Part shown: piece by piece, positions 35,938 to 43,488 of the stretch
Position numbering within the stretch: the stretch's first letter is position 1
How the letters are laid out: each line of letters starts with the position of its first letter
Assembly: GCA_002297365.1 (NCBI GenBank)
Contig: DBKT01000013.1
Location: forward strand, 127,332-191,331
DNA length: 64,000 nucleotides
Source of the DNA: Caryophanales bacterium UBA743
GTDB taxonomy: Bacteria; Bacillota_I; Bacilli_A; RFN20; CAG-826
Reading direction: 5' to 3'
The notes under the pieces: generated by a model
What the model was told of the DNA's origin: nothing
Databases searched by the model: none
Seen by the model: the letters and a program-made list of their open reading frames with translations, nothing else
Program-made: the position numbers and the translations under genes

Positions 35938-37128
35938 ATGAAGAAAAACGAAGCCATGGGATGGTTGGTATACATCCTGATGCTTGCAATCGCTGGGGTT
36001 GTCGGATTTGCTATTTTGCGTCCGGAATTAAGCTCCGCGACTTTGCCCATGAACTCGATTTTATTTGTCGTGATTGCGGTTGCCGCAGGCATCTTATTAT
36101 CATCCAATTTATTGGAGCTTGGCCATATTATAGGGGCGAAGATCGGGGGATATAAAATCAACAAAGTGAATATCCTCGGCATGCAATTCCAAAGGAAAGA
36201 AGATGGCAAATTCCATTTCTCTTTTTCTTTCTCTTTTGATGGCTTGACAGGCGAGACGGTCGTATGCCCGAAGAATCCCGAAAAATCCAATCCAAGGCAT
36301 TATATTTATGCCCCTCTTTTTTTCTTGTTGCTTGAAGTTGCCGCTTCGGCTGCTTTCATGTCTTTAGGTCTAGCGCTCAAAGGAAACGAACCGATGTGGG
36401 GCTCATCCTATATTTTCGCTCTTGTTGTTTTAGTCATTGTCATTCTCGTCAACTTGTACAATATTTTCCCTGCCGCACTAGATAGTAAGAATGACGGATA
36501 TTTAATGATAATTTTAAACAACAAAACCAACGTTTTAGCTTATAACAATCTCTTGCTCGCTCAAGAAAAAATGATGCTTGGACAAGAACTTCCTGAGACC
36601 CCTATTTATAAGGACGTCACCGATTTCACGAACTCTTTAAATCAAATCGCCATTTATAAAGCATTAGACAAAAAAGACTTTGCCAAAGCGTTAGAAATCA
36701 ATGAATATGCGATTTCCTGCAAGGAAAACGTTTCTTCTCGCGTCTATGAAAGCGCTGTTGCGCAAAAGCTTTCAATCCACTTGCTTAACGGAAACTTCGA
36801 AGAAGCCAAAGAGGAATACATCAATCTTCCTTTAGAGGATAAGAAATTTATCGCAAATCTTTCTTGCGCTCCTGCTGTGAGGGCTTATTTGTTAGTATCC
36901 GGCTTAATCGATGAAAGCGAAACGGAAGCGAGAGACGCTCTCGCTCACGCTGATAAGGCCATCAAAGACTCTGGCGAAGAAAAGAAACACATTGAGCTGG
37001 AACTAATAGGAGAATCTCTTGCCAAAGTGAAAAATGCCCACCCGGAATGGGATTTTAGCGATTATTCTTTTGATGAGAAAACTGAAGAAAAACCTTCTGA
37101 TAATGAGGATAAGAAAGACGATAAATAA
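35938..37128 (+). CDS. M50 (site-2 protease)-like membrane protein with altered zinc motif
   Basis: 396 residues, with membrane segments at about 8-28, 40-58, 122-145 and 156-176. SSNLLELGHIIGAKIGGYKI (residues ~55-74) aligns with the M50 HELGH-x-x-x-A-K motif, but the first histidine is Leu59; Glu60 and His63 remain. The second M50 motif (N-x-x-P-x-x-x-LDG) is recognisable as NLYNIFPAALDSKNDG (172-187). With one of three metal ligands missing it is probably a non-proteolytic relative. The last ~190 residues are soluble and helical, TPR-like, ending in an acidic/lysine tail. AGGAGG precedes the ATG. A perfect terminator hairpin follows. The M50 relationship is my motif reading, not a proven homology. 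Confidence 0.65.
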   Translation: MKKNEAMGWLVYILMLAIAGVVGFAILRPELSSATLPMNSILFVVIAVAAGILLSSNLLELGHIIGAKIGGYKINKVNILGMQFQRKEDGKFHFSFSFSFDGLTGETVVCPKNPEKSNPRHYIYAPLFFLLLEVAASAAFMSLGLALKGNEPMWGSSYIFALVVLVIVILVNLYNIFPAALDSKNDGYLMIILNNKTNVLAYNNLLLAQEKMMLGQELPETPIYKDVTDFTNSLNQIAIYKALDKKDFAKALEINEYAISCKENVSSRVYESAVAQKLSIHLLNGNFEEAKEEYINLPLEDKKFIANLSCAPAVRAYLLVSGLIDESETEARDALAHADKAIKDSGEEKKHIELELIGESLAKVKNAHPEWDFSDYSFDEKTEEKPSDNEDKKDDK

Positions 37129-37154
37129 GATAAATAATAAGAAAAATGTTTTCT

Positions 37155-37176
37155 AGCCCTCCTAGGAGGGCTTTTC
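37155..37176 (+). terminator. Intrinsic terminator after the M50-like gene
   Basis: AGCCCTCCTAGGAGGGCT is a perfect 18-bp palindrome followed by TTTTC, 27 bp past the stop. Confidence 0.8.
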
Positions 37177-37557
37177 AAATGCCCAAAACATGACCTAAGG
37201 ACATCTCGTTAAAAACAACAGAAATCTCAGGCGGAACATAGAATGGCTCTTAATGATTAAAGCTGAAATTCTTTAAATGGCTTATAACCCCCTTTTAAGA
37301 CCGGTCATTACCCATACGAGAAGAACAAACAGGGGGTTTCGAAGGTCTAAAACACGAAAAAAACGATCCTTAAGTCGTTTGTATAGGGAATAGGTGAAAT
37401 TAAAAAAACAGTCAATTTAATAAAGATTTAATATGTCATTTATTGTTTGTTTTGAGATTAAAGATAAAGTTGATGAACATAGATAAAATGACTATTAAAA
37501 AACGAGATAAGCAATGTTCAATAGAAAGAATCAAAATCTTAATAAAAGTAAGGGTTA
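37177..37557. other. AT-rich gap without a recognised gene
   Basis: No open frame with a start site, no RNA gene and no repeat that I can support in this 381-bp stretch. Confidence 0.5.
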
Positions 37558-38172
37558 TTAGTGTTTCCAAAGAGAACGGTAAAGATCGCTAGATAGCAAT
37601 TTTGAAGCTGTTTTGGTTGGGAAATATTGGGCCATATTCATAACGTCCGCTGCCGATAAGTGCTCTTTTCTGCAGTAATTTGCCAAAAGAGGGTAGTTCT
37701 TTTTTATTTCAGCCAAAGGCGTCATTGCTATATAAGATAGGAAAGCATTTGTCGTCATGTTGTATTTATCGATCTTATAATAAGGCTTCCTGAGCGTAAA
37801 ACGTTTCTCAAACATATAAACGTTCTTTTTTCCTGAAGTGGCTCGATTCGTCATGATTTCAATGTGGTCTTCTAAAGATATTTTTTTGCCTTTGAGAACA
37901 TTCAAGAAATTCTCTCCGGTGTAAAATCCGTATATATCAGAATCTTTAGAGATGTAACGAAGCTCAATGGCTTTTAAAGCGCTTGGCTCACTTAATCCAG
38001 GAATGTAATAGACCCCATAGGAATAACGATTAATTTCTTTTGTTTTCGTCAAGCGTAGAAGCTCTTCTTTGACTGCGGCGTCAGACATGTTCTTATCGTG
38101 AATATCAGAGAGGAAGAAGAGCTCGGATGGTTTGAATTTCTTTTGAATGTTTATTAATAATTTACTTTGCAC
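37558..38172 (-). CDS. AbiEi/DUF6088-type antitoxin-like DNA-binding protein
   Basis: 204 residues. The N-terminal part reads as the winged HTH of AbiEi-type (type IV) antitoxins: FKPSELFFLSDI, VKEELLRLTKTKEINRYSYGVYYIPG, with the characteristic L-x-x-G/basic-x-x-G-x-Y-x-x-P pattern. The remainder resembles DUF6088 proteins (GFYTGENFLNVLKG, IEIMTNRATSGKK). Such proteins normally repress an adjacent nucleotidyltransferase toxin (AbiEii), but both sides here are gene-free for several hundred bases. It therefore appears to be an orphan, perhaps a plain regulator. No good Shine-Dalgarno is seen before the ATG. Confidence 0.65.
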   Translation of the reverse strand: MQSKLLINIQKKFKPSELFFLSDIHDKNMSDAAVKEELLRLTKTKEINRYSYGVYYIPGLSEPSALKAIELRYISKDSDIYGFYTGENFLNVLKGKKISLEDHIEIMTNRATSGKKNVYMFEKRFTLRKPYYKIDKYNMTTNAFLSYIAMTPLAEIKKNYPLLANYCRKEHLSAADVMNMAQYFPTKTASKLLSSDLYRSLWKH

Positions 38173-38357
38173 AATCGAATTATATCACGAACATAAAAAA
38201 AGGTAAAAAGATAACTTAAAAAGAATTTAAAATAAGTATGCATCGGAGGATTTTTAACGATTTAAAGGTGATTTTTATTTGAAAAAACAAGATTTTCAAT
38301 TGGCCTAAAAAAGAATTTTCTTTGTGAAAAAGCCATGAAAAAAGTCTTGTCTTTATG

Positions 38358-38383
38358 AAAAAAAGACCCATTTTTATGGGTCT
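38358..38383 (-). terminator. Intrinsic terminator of tldD-pmbA
   Basis: On the minus strand AGACCCAT-AAAA-ATGGGTCT is followed by TTTTTTT, about 20 bp past the pmbA stop. Confidence 0.85.
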
Positions 38384-38403
38384 AAAGATCGTTTTCCGAA
38401 GGG

Positions 38404-39726
38404 TTAATTTTCCCCACCCACAGACATGGATTTTATCAATGCATCCGAGCAGGAGAACCAGTGCCAGTCTTTCACGTTATTGTCTATTTTCACGATGTCA
38501 GACATTACTTTCATTAGATTGCCAGAGAGTGTTATTAGATCTAATGGTTCGGTGATTTTTCCATCGCGAATCATAAAACCTTCTGCTTGGCAGGAAAAAT
38601 CTCCACTTGACTCATCTAGTCCGGTTTCCAATCCATCAATATCGGTTATGTATATCCCTTCTTTGACGTTTTTGAGAATTTCTTCTTTTGTTTGTCTTCC
38701 TGCTTTAACCGAAATGTTCGTATAAGAAATTCCGATTTTTCCAAGTGACGTTGAAGCGTTACCGGTTGTTTGACGATTCGCCTTTTTTGCAGTCTCTCTA
38801 TTGTAGAAATGAGTCAATAAAACACCATGGTTGACGATTGTACGATTCTCTCTTGCAACGCCTTCTCCATCGAAGAATGAATAGGAGATCCCTTTCTTTA
38901 ACGGAACTTCGTCAATGGTAAGGCGTTTTGAGGCAACCTTCTTCCCTTCGCATCCTTGTAGGAAGGAAGACCCTTTTTGGACGGCTATAGCGTTATTCGC
39001 ATTTAAAAAGCAGCTCACAAGGGTTGAAAAAACCTCTCTATCAAGCAAAACGGGATATTTCCCTGACTTACAGGATTTTCCACCGAATTTCTTTTTGCAA
39101 TCTTCGATGATCCCCTTAACGAATCTCATTTCATTGAATTTGCTTAGGTCCATTTCCGAAAAGGAATCCCCCGAAGTTTTGATTTCTTCGCCACGTTTCA
39201 TGACTATGGAAGCCCCAATTCCAAAAGAATTTGCCTTTTTGCTAAGTTTAAGACCATAGGAGTTATAGAAACGGAAGAGACTTTCCGTTTCCGAATAAAC
39301 TACCTCGCTTACCTCTGAGACCTCTCTATCAGCCTCAAAAAGCCTATTTTCGATATCTTTGATTAAAGCAATCTTCTTCTCGAGAGGCGTTTCTTTCAGC
39401 TCTTTGGAGAAAAAAGTCCTTTTTTTGTATTTTGGTGATCCAGGGAAAATATCGATGCAGTCTTTTCTTTCGGATATTGTCGCAGAATCAATAATGCCCT
39501 TAATTAAGAAATCGATAGAGGAATTGTCCATCTTCTCTGTGGCTGTGGAACCGTATTTCCCTTCATAGATGCCACTCGCAGAAACAAGCTGGGTATTTTC
39601 AATGGTGTAAGAATCGATTTCATGATGAAAAACGGAGATTGTAGTGGATGTGCTTACGCCTATTTGCAATTGACTGGAGCTGATACCTGCTTCATGGGCT
39701 TTTTGAAAAAATAAATTGACGTTCAT
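38404..39726 (-). CDS. pmbA: PmbA/TldE-like peptidase subunit
   Basis: The TldE/PmbA partner of TldD, which lacks a metal site of its own but forms the peptide-binding heterodimer. Typical segments are SSSQLQIGVSTSTTISVF near the start, LDREVFSTLVSCFLNANNA, RLTIDEVPL and the closing TLSGNLMKVMSDIVKI. I start at ATG 39726 (MNVNLFFQKAHEAG), which overlaps the tldD stop as ATGA with GGAGG upstream; a longer reading from 39822 would add residues out of family. 440 aa. TldD/E proteins finish modified peptides such as microcins or degrade small unfolded peptides; no peptide precursor is evident nearby. Confidence 0.9.
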   Translation of the reverse strand: MNVNLFFQKAHEAGISSSQLQIGVSTSTTISVFHHEIDSYTIENTQLVSASGIYEGKYGSTATEKMDNSSIDFLIKGIIDSATISERKDCIDIFPGSPKYKKRTFFSKELKETPLEKKIALIKDIENRLFEADREVSEVSEVVYSETESLFRFYNSYGLKLSKKANSFGIGASIVMKRGEEIKTSGDSFSEMDLSKFNEMRFVKGIIEDCKKKFGGKSCKSGKYPVLLDREVFSTLVSCFLNANNAIAVQKGSSFLQGCEGKKVASKRLTIDEVPLKKGISYSFFDGEGVARENRTIVNHGVLLTHFYNRETAKKANRQTTGNASTSLGKIGISYTNISVKAGRQTKEEILKNVKEGIYITDIDGLETGLDESSGDFSCQAEGFMIRDGKITEPLDLITLSGNLMKVMSDIVKIDNNVKDWHWFSCSDALIKSMSVGGEN

Positions 39727-41129
39727 TTTAATTTTCCTCCACGTCCACCGACAGTGATGTTTCTGATTCGGATTGTCGGCTGACCGACATTGACTGGAAT
39801 GTTTCCTGAAGAGGCTCCGCAAACGCCTTGGCCAAGTTTCAAATCGTTTCCGACTCGGTCGATATTCATAAGGACCTCTTTTCCAGACCCTATTAAGGTG
39901 CAGCCTTTAACCATTTCGCGCACTTTGCCGTTTCGGATGATGTATGCTTCAGAAGCGGAGAAGTTAAAATTGCCAGTCGTCGGTTCCACCGAGCCTCCTC
40001 CAAAATCAACAACGTAAATACCAAGCTTCGTATCTTTGATGATATCTTCTGGATTGTCTTTTCCAGGGGCGATATAAGTATTTGACATTCTTGATGTGGG
40101 TTCATACCGGTAATTTTGTCTTCTGGAAGTTCCGTTTGCTTGCATGCCCAAACGCCTGCCATTCAATTTATCGACGAGAAAGGAGGTGCAAATTCCATTT
40201 TTGATTAATTGAATCTTTTGGGTTTTGTTGCCTTCGGAATCTAAATCGTTAGAACCCCATTCATTCGGCATGGTGCCATCGTCATAGGCAGAAACAAGGG
40301 GGCTTGCGATTTGTTGGCCAATCGATTCGGAAAAGACGGAAAGCTTTTTGGCGGTCGCAGCCGCTTCAAGAGAATGCCCGCACGCTTCATGGAAAACAAC
40401 CCCGCCCCAGCCATTTGCCACGACAACGTCAAATTTTCCTTGAGGGCATTCTTTAGCGTTTAAAAGAGCGATTGCTTTCTCGCCGGCTTTTTTTGCAAGC
40501 TCTTTCCAAGGAAGGTCGTTTTTGAAATAATCCCAAGAAGCACATTGACCTGGCGCATAGGAAAAACTTTGGATGTTATTCCCGTCTTTTGCCACGGCAA
40601 CCATAGACAGGCGGCCTCTTTCTTCGTGAGTGGTGAAGTGCTTGCCTTTTTCTCCTTCGGCATTCCAAATCTGGATGTTTTTTAAGCTATCGCTAAAAGA
40701 AACGATAGTTCGAACGATCCTTTGATCGACGTTTTGGATGATTTTAGAGGCTTCGCGGCAATAAGATACTTTTTCCGTGATGGGCACGTCTTTTAAGTGC
40801 TCTGCGATTTTGTTTATTTTTTTGACCCGGATCCTTTCTAGTTCTTTAACTTCGATTTTTCTCTTTTCATCAAAACGTTTGGATAATTTGCCCGCTAAGT
40901 CTAAAAGTGATTTGCGGTTGATATTGCATGTATAACCATAAACCGAAGAAAGTCCATTCAGGATACGGATTCCACATCCAAAGCCATCCAGGCTAGAGGA
41001 AGTCTCTACGGAGCCGTTTTCTAACGTGACGGTTTCCAGGATGTTTTCCTCAAGATAAATTTCAGCGTAGTCTCCTCCTGTGGATAAAGCTAGGTTTAGG
41101 ACTTCTATGGCGAGATTTTTTGAGATCAT
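39723..41129 (-). CDS. tldD: TldD-family metallopeptidase
   Basis: The catalytic subunit of the TldD/E metallopeptidase. The zinc-binding motif HEACGHSLEA is visible near residue 245, together with GDYAEIYLEE at the N-terminus, NGRRLGMQANGTSRRQNYRYEPTSRMSNTYI, and GGSVEPTTGNFNFSASEAYIIRNGKV near the end. Length 468 aa. AGGAGA precedes the ATG. It is coupled to pmbA by a four-base overlap. Confidence 0.94.
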   Translation of the reverse strand: MISKNLAIEVLNLALSTGGDYAEIYLEENILETVTLENGSVETSSSLDGFGCGIRILNGLSSVYGYTCNINRKSLLDLAGKLSKRFDEKRKIEVKELERIRVKKINKIAEHLKDVPITEKVSYCREASKIIQNVDQRIVRTIVSFSDSLKNIQIWNAEGEKGKHFTTHEERGRLSMVAVAKDGNNIQSFSYAPGQCASWDYFKNDLPWKELAKKAGEKAIALLNAKECPQGKFDVVVANGWGGVVFHEACGHSLEAAATAKKLSVFSESIGQQIASPLVSAYDDGTMPNEWGSNDLDSEGNKTQKIQLIKNGICTSFLVDKLNGRRLGMQANGTSRRQNYRYEPTSRMSNTYIAPGKDNPEDIIKDTKLGIYVVDFGGGSVEPTTGNFNFSASEAYIIRNGKVREMVKGCTLIGSGKEVLMNIDRVGNDLKLGQGVCGASSGNIPVNVGQPTIRIRNITVGGRGGKLK

Positions 41130-41214
41130 TTGTTTCTCCTAAATACAGGAATGTTAGCACAACAGAAAAAAGGTATCTCGATTATTTTTCGGTTTTACTG
41201 AAACTCAGTCTATA

Positions 41215-41220
41215 TATAAT
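41215..41220 (+). promoter_or_regulatory. -10 box six bases before an ATG
   Basis: TATAAT ends six bases before the ATG at 41227, the same geometry as at tadA. No Shine-Dalgarno lies between, so the transcript is probably leaderless. Confidence 0.5.
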
Positions 41221-41226
41221 TTTCCT

Positions 41227-41832
41227 ATGGACTATTATTCTTTGCTGGAAAACGAAAGGAAATCCTTTTTGGAGAAACAACCCTTATTCACGAAAGAAGA
41301 TTTGAAATTCATTTCTGGGAAAGATACCTTCAAAGGAAAATTGACTGGCTTCTTAAATAAAAATTATTATCAAAGGGAAAAGCTTATTCGAAACGGAGAG
41401 CTTTTTTATGGTTATGTTTTTTCCTTTTGGAGACAATCGACTAACTGGGATTCGCCAGCGATATTTTATATTTTGTTTTCTCCGGAAAGGAAAATAATGG
41501 AAAACCCTTTTATTTTTAAGAAAATACATGAGAATTTGCAGGTATTTTTGGAAAATAAACCACAAAATAAAAAAGAAAGATATCTTTGGAATCTTCTTAA
41601 AAATCCTTTGGCAGACGCCCCTTTTGAAGAGATTCCCTTTTCCTTGACCGATGGACATGTGGCCTATTTTTCTAAACTGATAAAGAAGCAAAATTTTGCC
41701 ATTTCCTTTCATTTGGGTTTAAATTTAATTATCGCCAATCCCACAATATCCAAACAGATATTGTTTCTTCCTGAAAAATATGTGACGGAAAATTTCAGGA
41801 AATTATACGAAGAGCGGAAGCTCATGCTCTAA
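41227..41832 (+). CDS. Uncharacterised protein
   Basis: 201 residues, not recognised. It is rich in Lys, Phe, Asn and Tyr, lacks a signal peptide or clear membrane helix, and looks like a soluble mixed alpha/beta protein (GELFYGYVFSFWRQSTNW, IFYILFSPERKIMENPF, FHLGLNLIIANPTIS). It has its own -10 box but no Shine-Dalgarno. It ends 10 bp before the metallo-hydrolase gene, so the two are likely co-transcribed. The A/T-rich third positions suggest it is less conserved or more recently acquired than its neighbours. Confidence 0.6.
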   Translation: MDYYSLLENERKSFLEKQPLFTKEDLKFISGKDTFKGKLTGFLNKNYYQREKLIRNGELFYGYVFSFWRQSTNWDSPAIFYILFSPERKIMENPFIFKKIHENLQVFLENKPQNKKERYLWNLLKNPLADAPFEEIPFSLTDGHVAYFSKLIKKQNFAISFHLGLNLIIANPTISKQILFLPEKYVTENFRKLYEERKLML

Positions 41833-41842
41833 GGAGGATTTT

Positions 41843-42439
41843 ATGGCTTCGTTAACTTATTTAGGCCATGCGACGTTCCGTATCAAAACCAATGAGGGCA
41901 AGGTTATTTATATCGATCCTTTTGGTGGGCAGCCTTATTTCTATAACCAGCCTGCTGATTTGGTTTTGATTACCCATGAACATTACGATCATAACGAACT
42001 GAAACTCGTTCCTTTAAAAACGGGGGCGAAAGTCATTCGTAGCATTAATGCTTTAAATAACGGCGTTTACAAGGAATTCGATATTGGTGGAATTCTTGTT
42101 AAAGCAACCCCAGCCTACAACTCTCACCACGTTAAGGATGAGTGCGTCGGATATCTTATCTCTTTTGATGGTTTGAAGCTTTATCACGCCGGAGACACGG
42201 ATTTCATCCCGGAAATGAGAGACCTCAATAAAGAAAATATTGATTACGCATTATTGCCATGCGATGGTACCTATACGATGAATACGGAAGATTTCGATAA
42301 AGCCATCGAAGCAATTTCCCCACGTTTCGCCATTCCTATGCATACTCACGTCGGGATGGATTTCGACGATGAAGTGGTTTCCCATATCTATACGCCTAAG
42401 AAACTTGTTCTTCATCCTGGGGAAAAGATCGCTCTTTGA
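41843..42439 (+). CDS. Metallo-beta-lactamase-fold hydrolase (UPF0173-like)
   Basis: 198 residues with the MBL metal motif THEHYDHNE (positions ~43-51), further ligands in NSHHVKDECVGYL, HAGDTDFIPEM and PMHTHVGMDFD. It belongs to the small single-domain MBL hydrolases of the UPF0173/YtkL kind, cytoplasmic and of unknown physiological substrate. AAGGAGG precedes the ATG. It runs into the next membrane gene with 2 bp between them. Confidence 0.88.
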   Translation: MASLTYLGHATFRIKTNEGKVIYIDPFGGQPYFYNQPADLVLITHEHYDHNELKLVPLKTGAKVIRSINALNNGVYKEFDIGGILVKATPAYNSHHVKDECVGYLISFDGLKLYHAGDTDFIPEMRDLNKENIDYALLPCDGTYTMNTEDFDKAIEAISPRFAIPMHTHVGMDFDDEVVSHIYTPKKLVLHPGEKIAL

Positions 42440-42441
42440 TT

Positions 42442-42957
42442 ATGGAAGCAGCCAAAATCATTCGGAAAATAGCCGCTTATCTTTTATTTGTCGCGGCCGC
42501 TACATGGTTCTTTTATGAGATGGTCCTTCTTATGACAGCCATCTATATCGATCCTGGCAAAGATATCAAGGCATATCTTCTAACCGCCGTCTTTAAACCA
42601 ATCATGTATGTAATTGTTTGCCTAGCAGTAATTTTTGTCACTCAATTTACTTTAAAAGGGAAAGAAAATCGTTATATCACTTCTTTGATGCTAATCGTTC
42701 TCTTTGGAGTCGGTTTAGCTGTCTCTCTTTTCATCTTGGCAAAGGGCATAACCTCCATACCGAAGAATAAGTATTGTCAGGATCCTTCCTTTTTCTATTA
42801 CATCATTATCCCTTTGATCGCATTTTGTGTTGGAGAGGCCTCCTATGGCGTTTTTCTTTTCTTCGTAGATAAAAAGGAAAAAGAAAAACGAGAAGAGGAA
42901 GAAAAAGAAAAAAAGCTATCTTCGGATGGCATAAACCTTACGAAAGAAGAAAAATAA
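42442..42957 (+). CDS. Uncharacterised four-helix membrane protein
   Basis: 171 residues with four predicted membrane helices (about 9-33, 44-66, 74-98 and 112-136), then a strongly charged Lys/Glu tail of about 30 residues. I take ATG 42442 as start, 2 bp after the hydrolase stop; a TTG six bases earlier is possible. It is convergent with the small anchored-protein gene at 42976, only 18 bp away, and no terminator is visible between them. No family recognised. Confidence 0.6.
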   Translation: MEAAKIIRKIAAYLLFVAAATWFFYEMVLLMTAIYIDPGKDIKAYLLTAVFKPIMYVIVCLAVIFVTQFTLKGKENRYITSLMLIVLFGVGLAVSLFILAKGITSIPKNKYCQDPSFFYYIIIPLIAFCVGEASYGVFLFFVDKKEKEKREEEEKEKKLSSDGINLTKEEK

Positions 42958-42975
42958 AGGGGACGTGTATCAATA

Positions 42976-43488
42976 TCAGTTGTTTTTTGCCGATTCTGAT
43001 TGCACACTTCGATAGTCGATGACAACCTCCAGCTCAGCGATTTGCGCTTTGCCGCCATCCTGAGGCTTACAAAAAATTCTCACGAGTGCATAGGCCTTGT
43101 TCGTCACTTTCTTTACCAAGAACATCCCTTTGCTTGACGCCCCCTCGTTATCGGGAGGGAAATCAATATAGGCCTTGCTGTTTTCGTCGACAAAGTATGT
43201 GAAACTCCTATTCGTCGCGTTTTCCGGCAAAATCTCCGTTTTAAAAATGTATGGCATATAGTTTTCTTTGCCGTTCCCATAATCCGGCTCTTGCATCTCA
43301 TCGTAGACGAGAAGCATCGAGGGTTTGCCATCCTCCTCTTTGTATTCGCTGTTATCACTAGGGAGAATTTTAATGCTGTCGATGTAAATAATTGGAGTAA
43401 TGCCTTGTGGCTTTGTGCCAAAAATGGCAACCAAAACGATAGCCAATAAGGAAATAGCCGAGACAAGGATGGATACCAATTTTTTCAT
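42976..43488 (-). CDS. Small membrane-anchored extracytoplasmic protein
   Basis: 170 residues. An N-terminal membrane anchor or signal (MKKLVSILVSAISLLAIVLVAIFG) is followed by a beta-rich domain. IDSIKILP, KTEILPENATNRSFTYFVDENSKAYIDF resembles a bacterial Ig-like (BIG2-type) repeat, whose usual pattern is P-E-N-A-T-N-K-x-V-x-W. The start at 43488 has AAGGAGAG upstream and overlaps the permease stop (ATGA). It is the last gene of the four-gene minus-strand cluster with an ABC exporter, so it is probably a partner or substrate of that system. Confidence 0.65.
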   Translation of the reverse strand: MKKLVSILVSAISLLAIVLVAIFGTKPQGITPIIYIDSIKILPSDNSEYKEEDGKPSMLLVYDEMQEPDYGNGKENYMPYIFKTEILPENATNRSFTYFVDENSKAYIDFPPDNEGASSKGMFLVKKVTNKAYALVRIFCKPQDGGKAQIAELEVVIDYRSVQSESAKNN

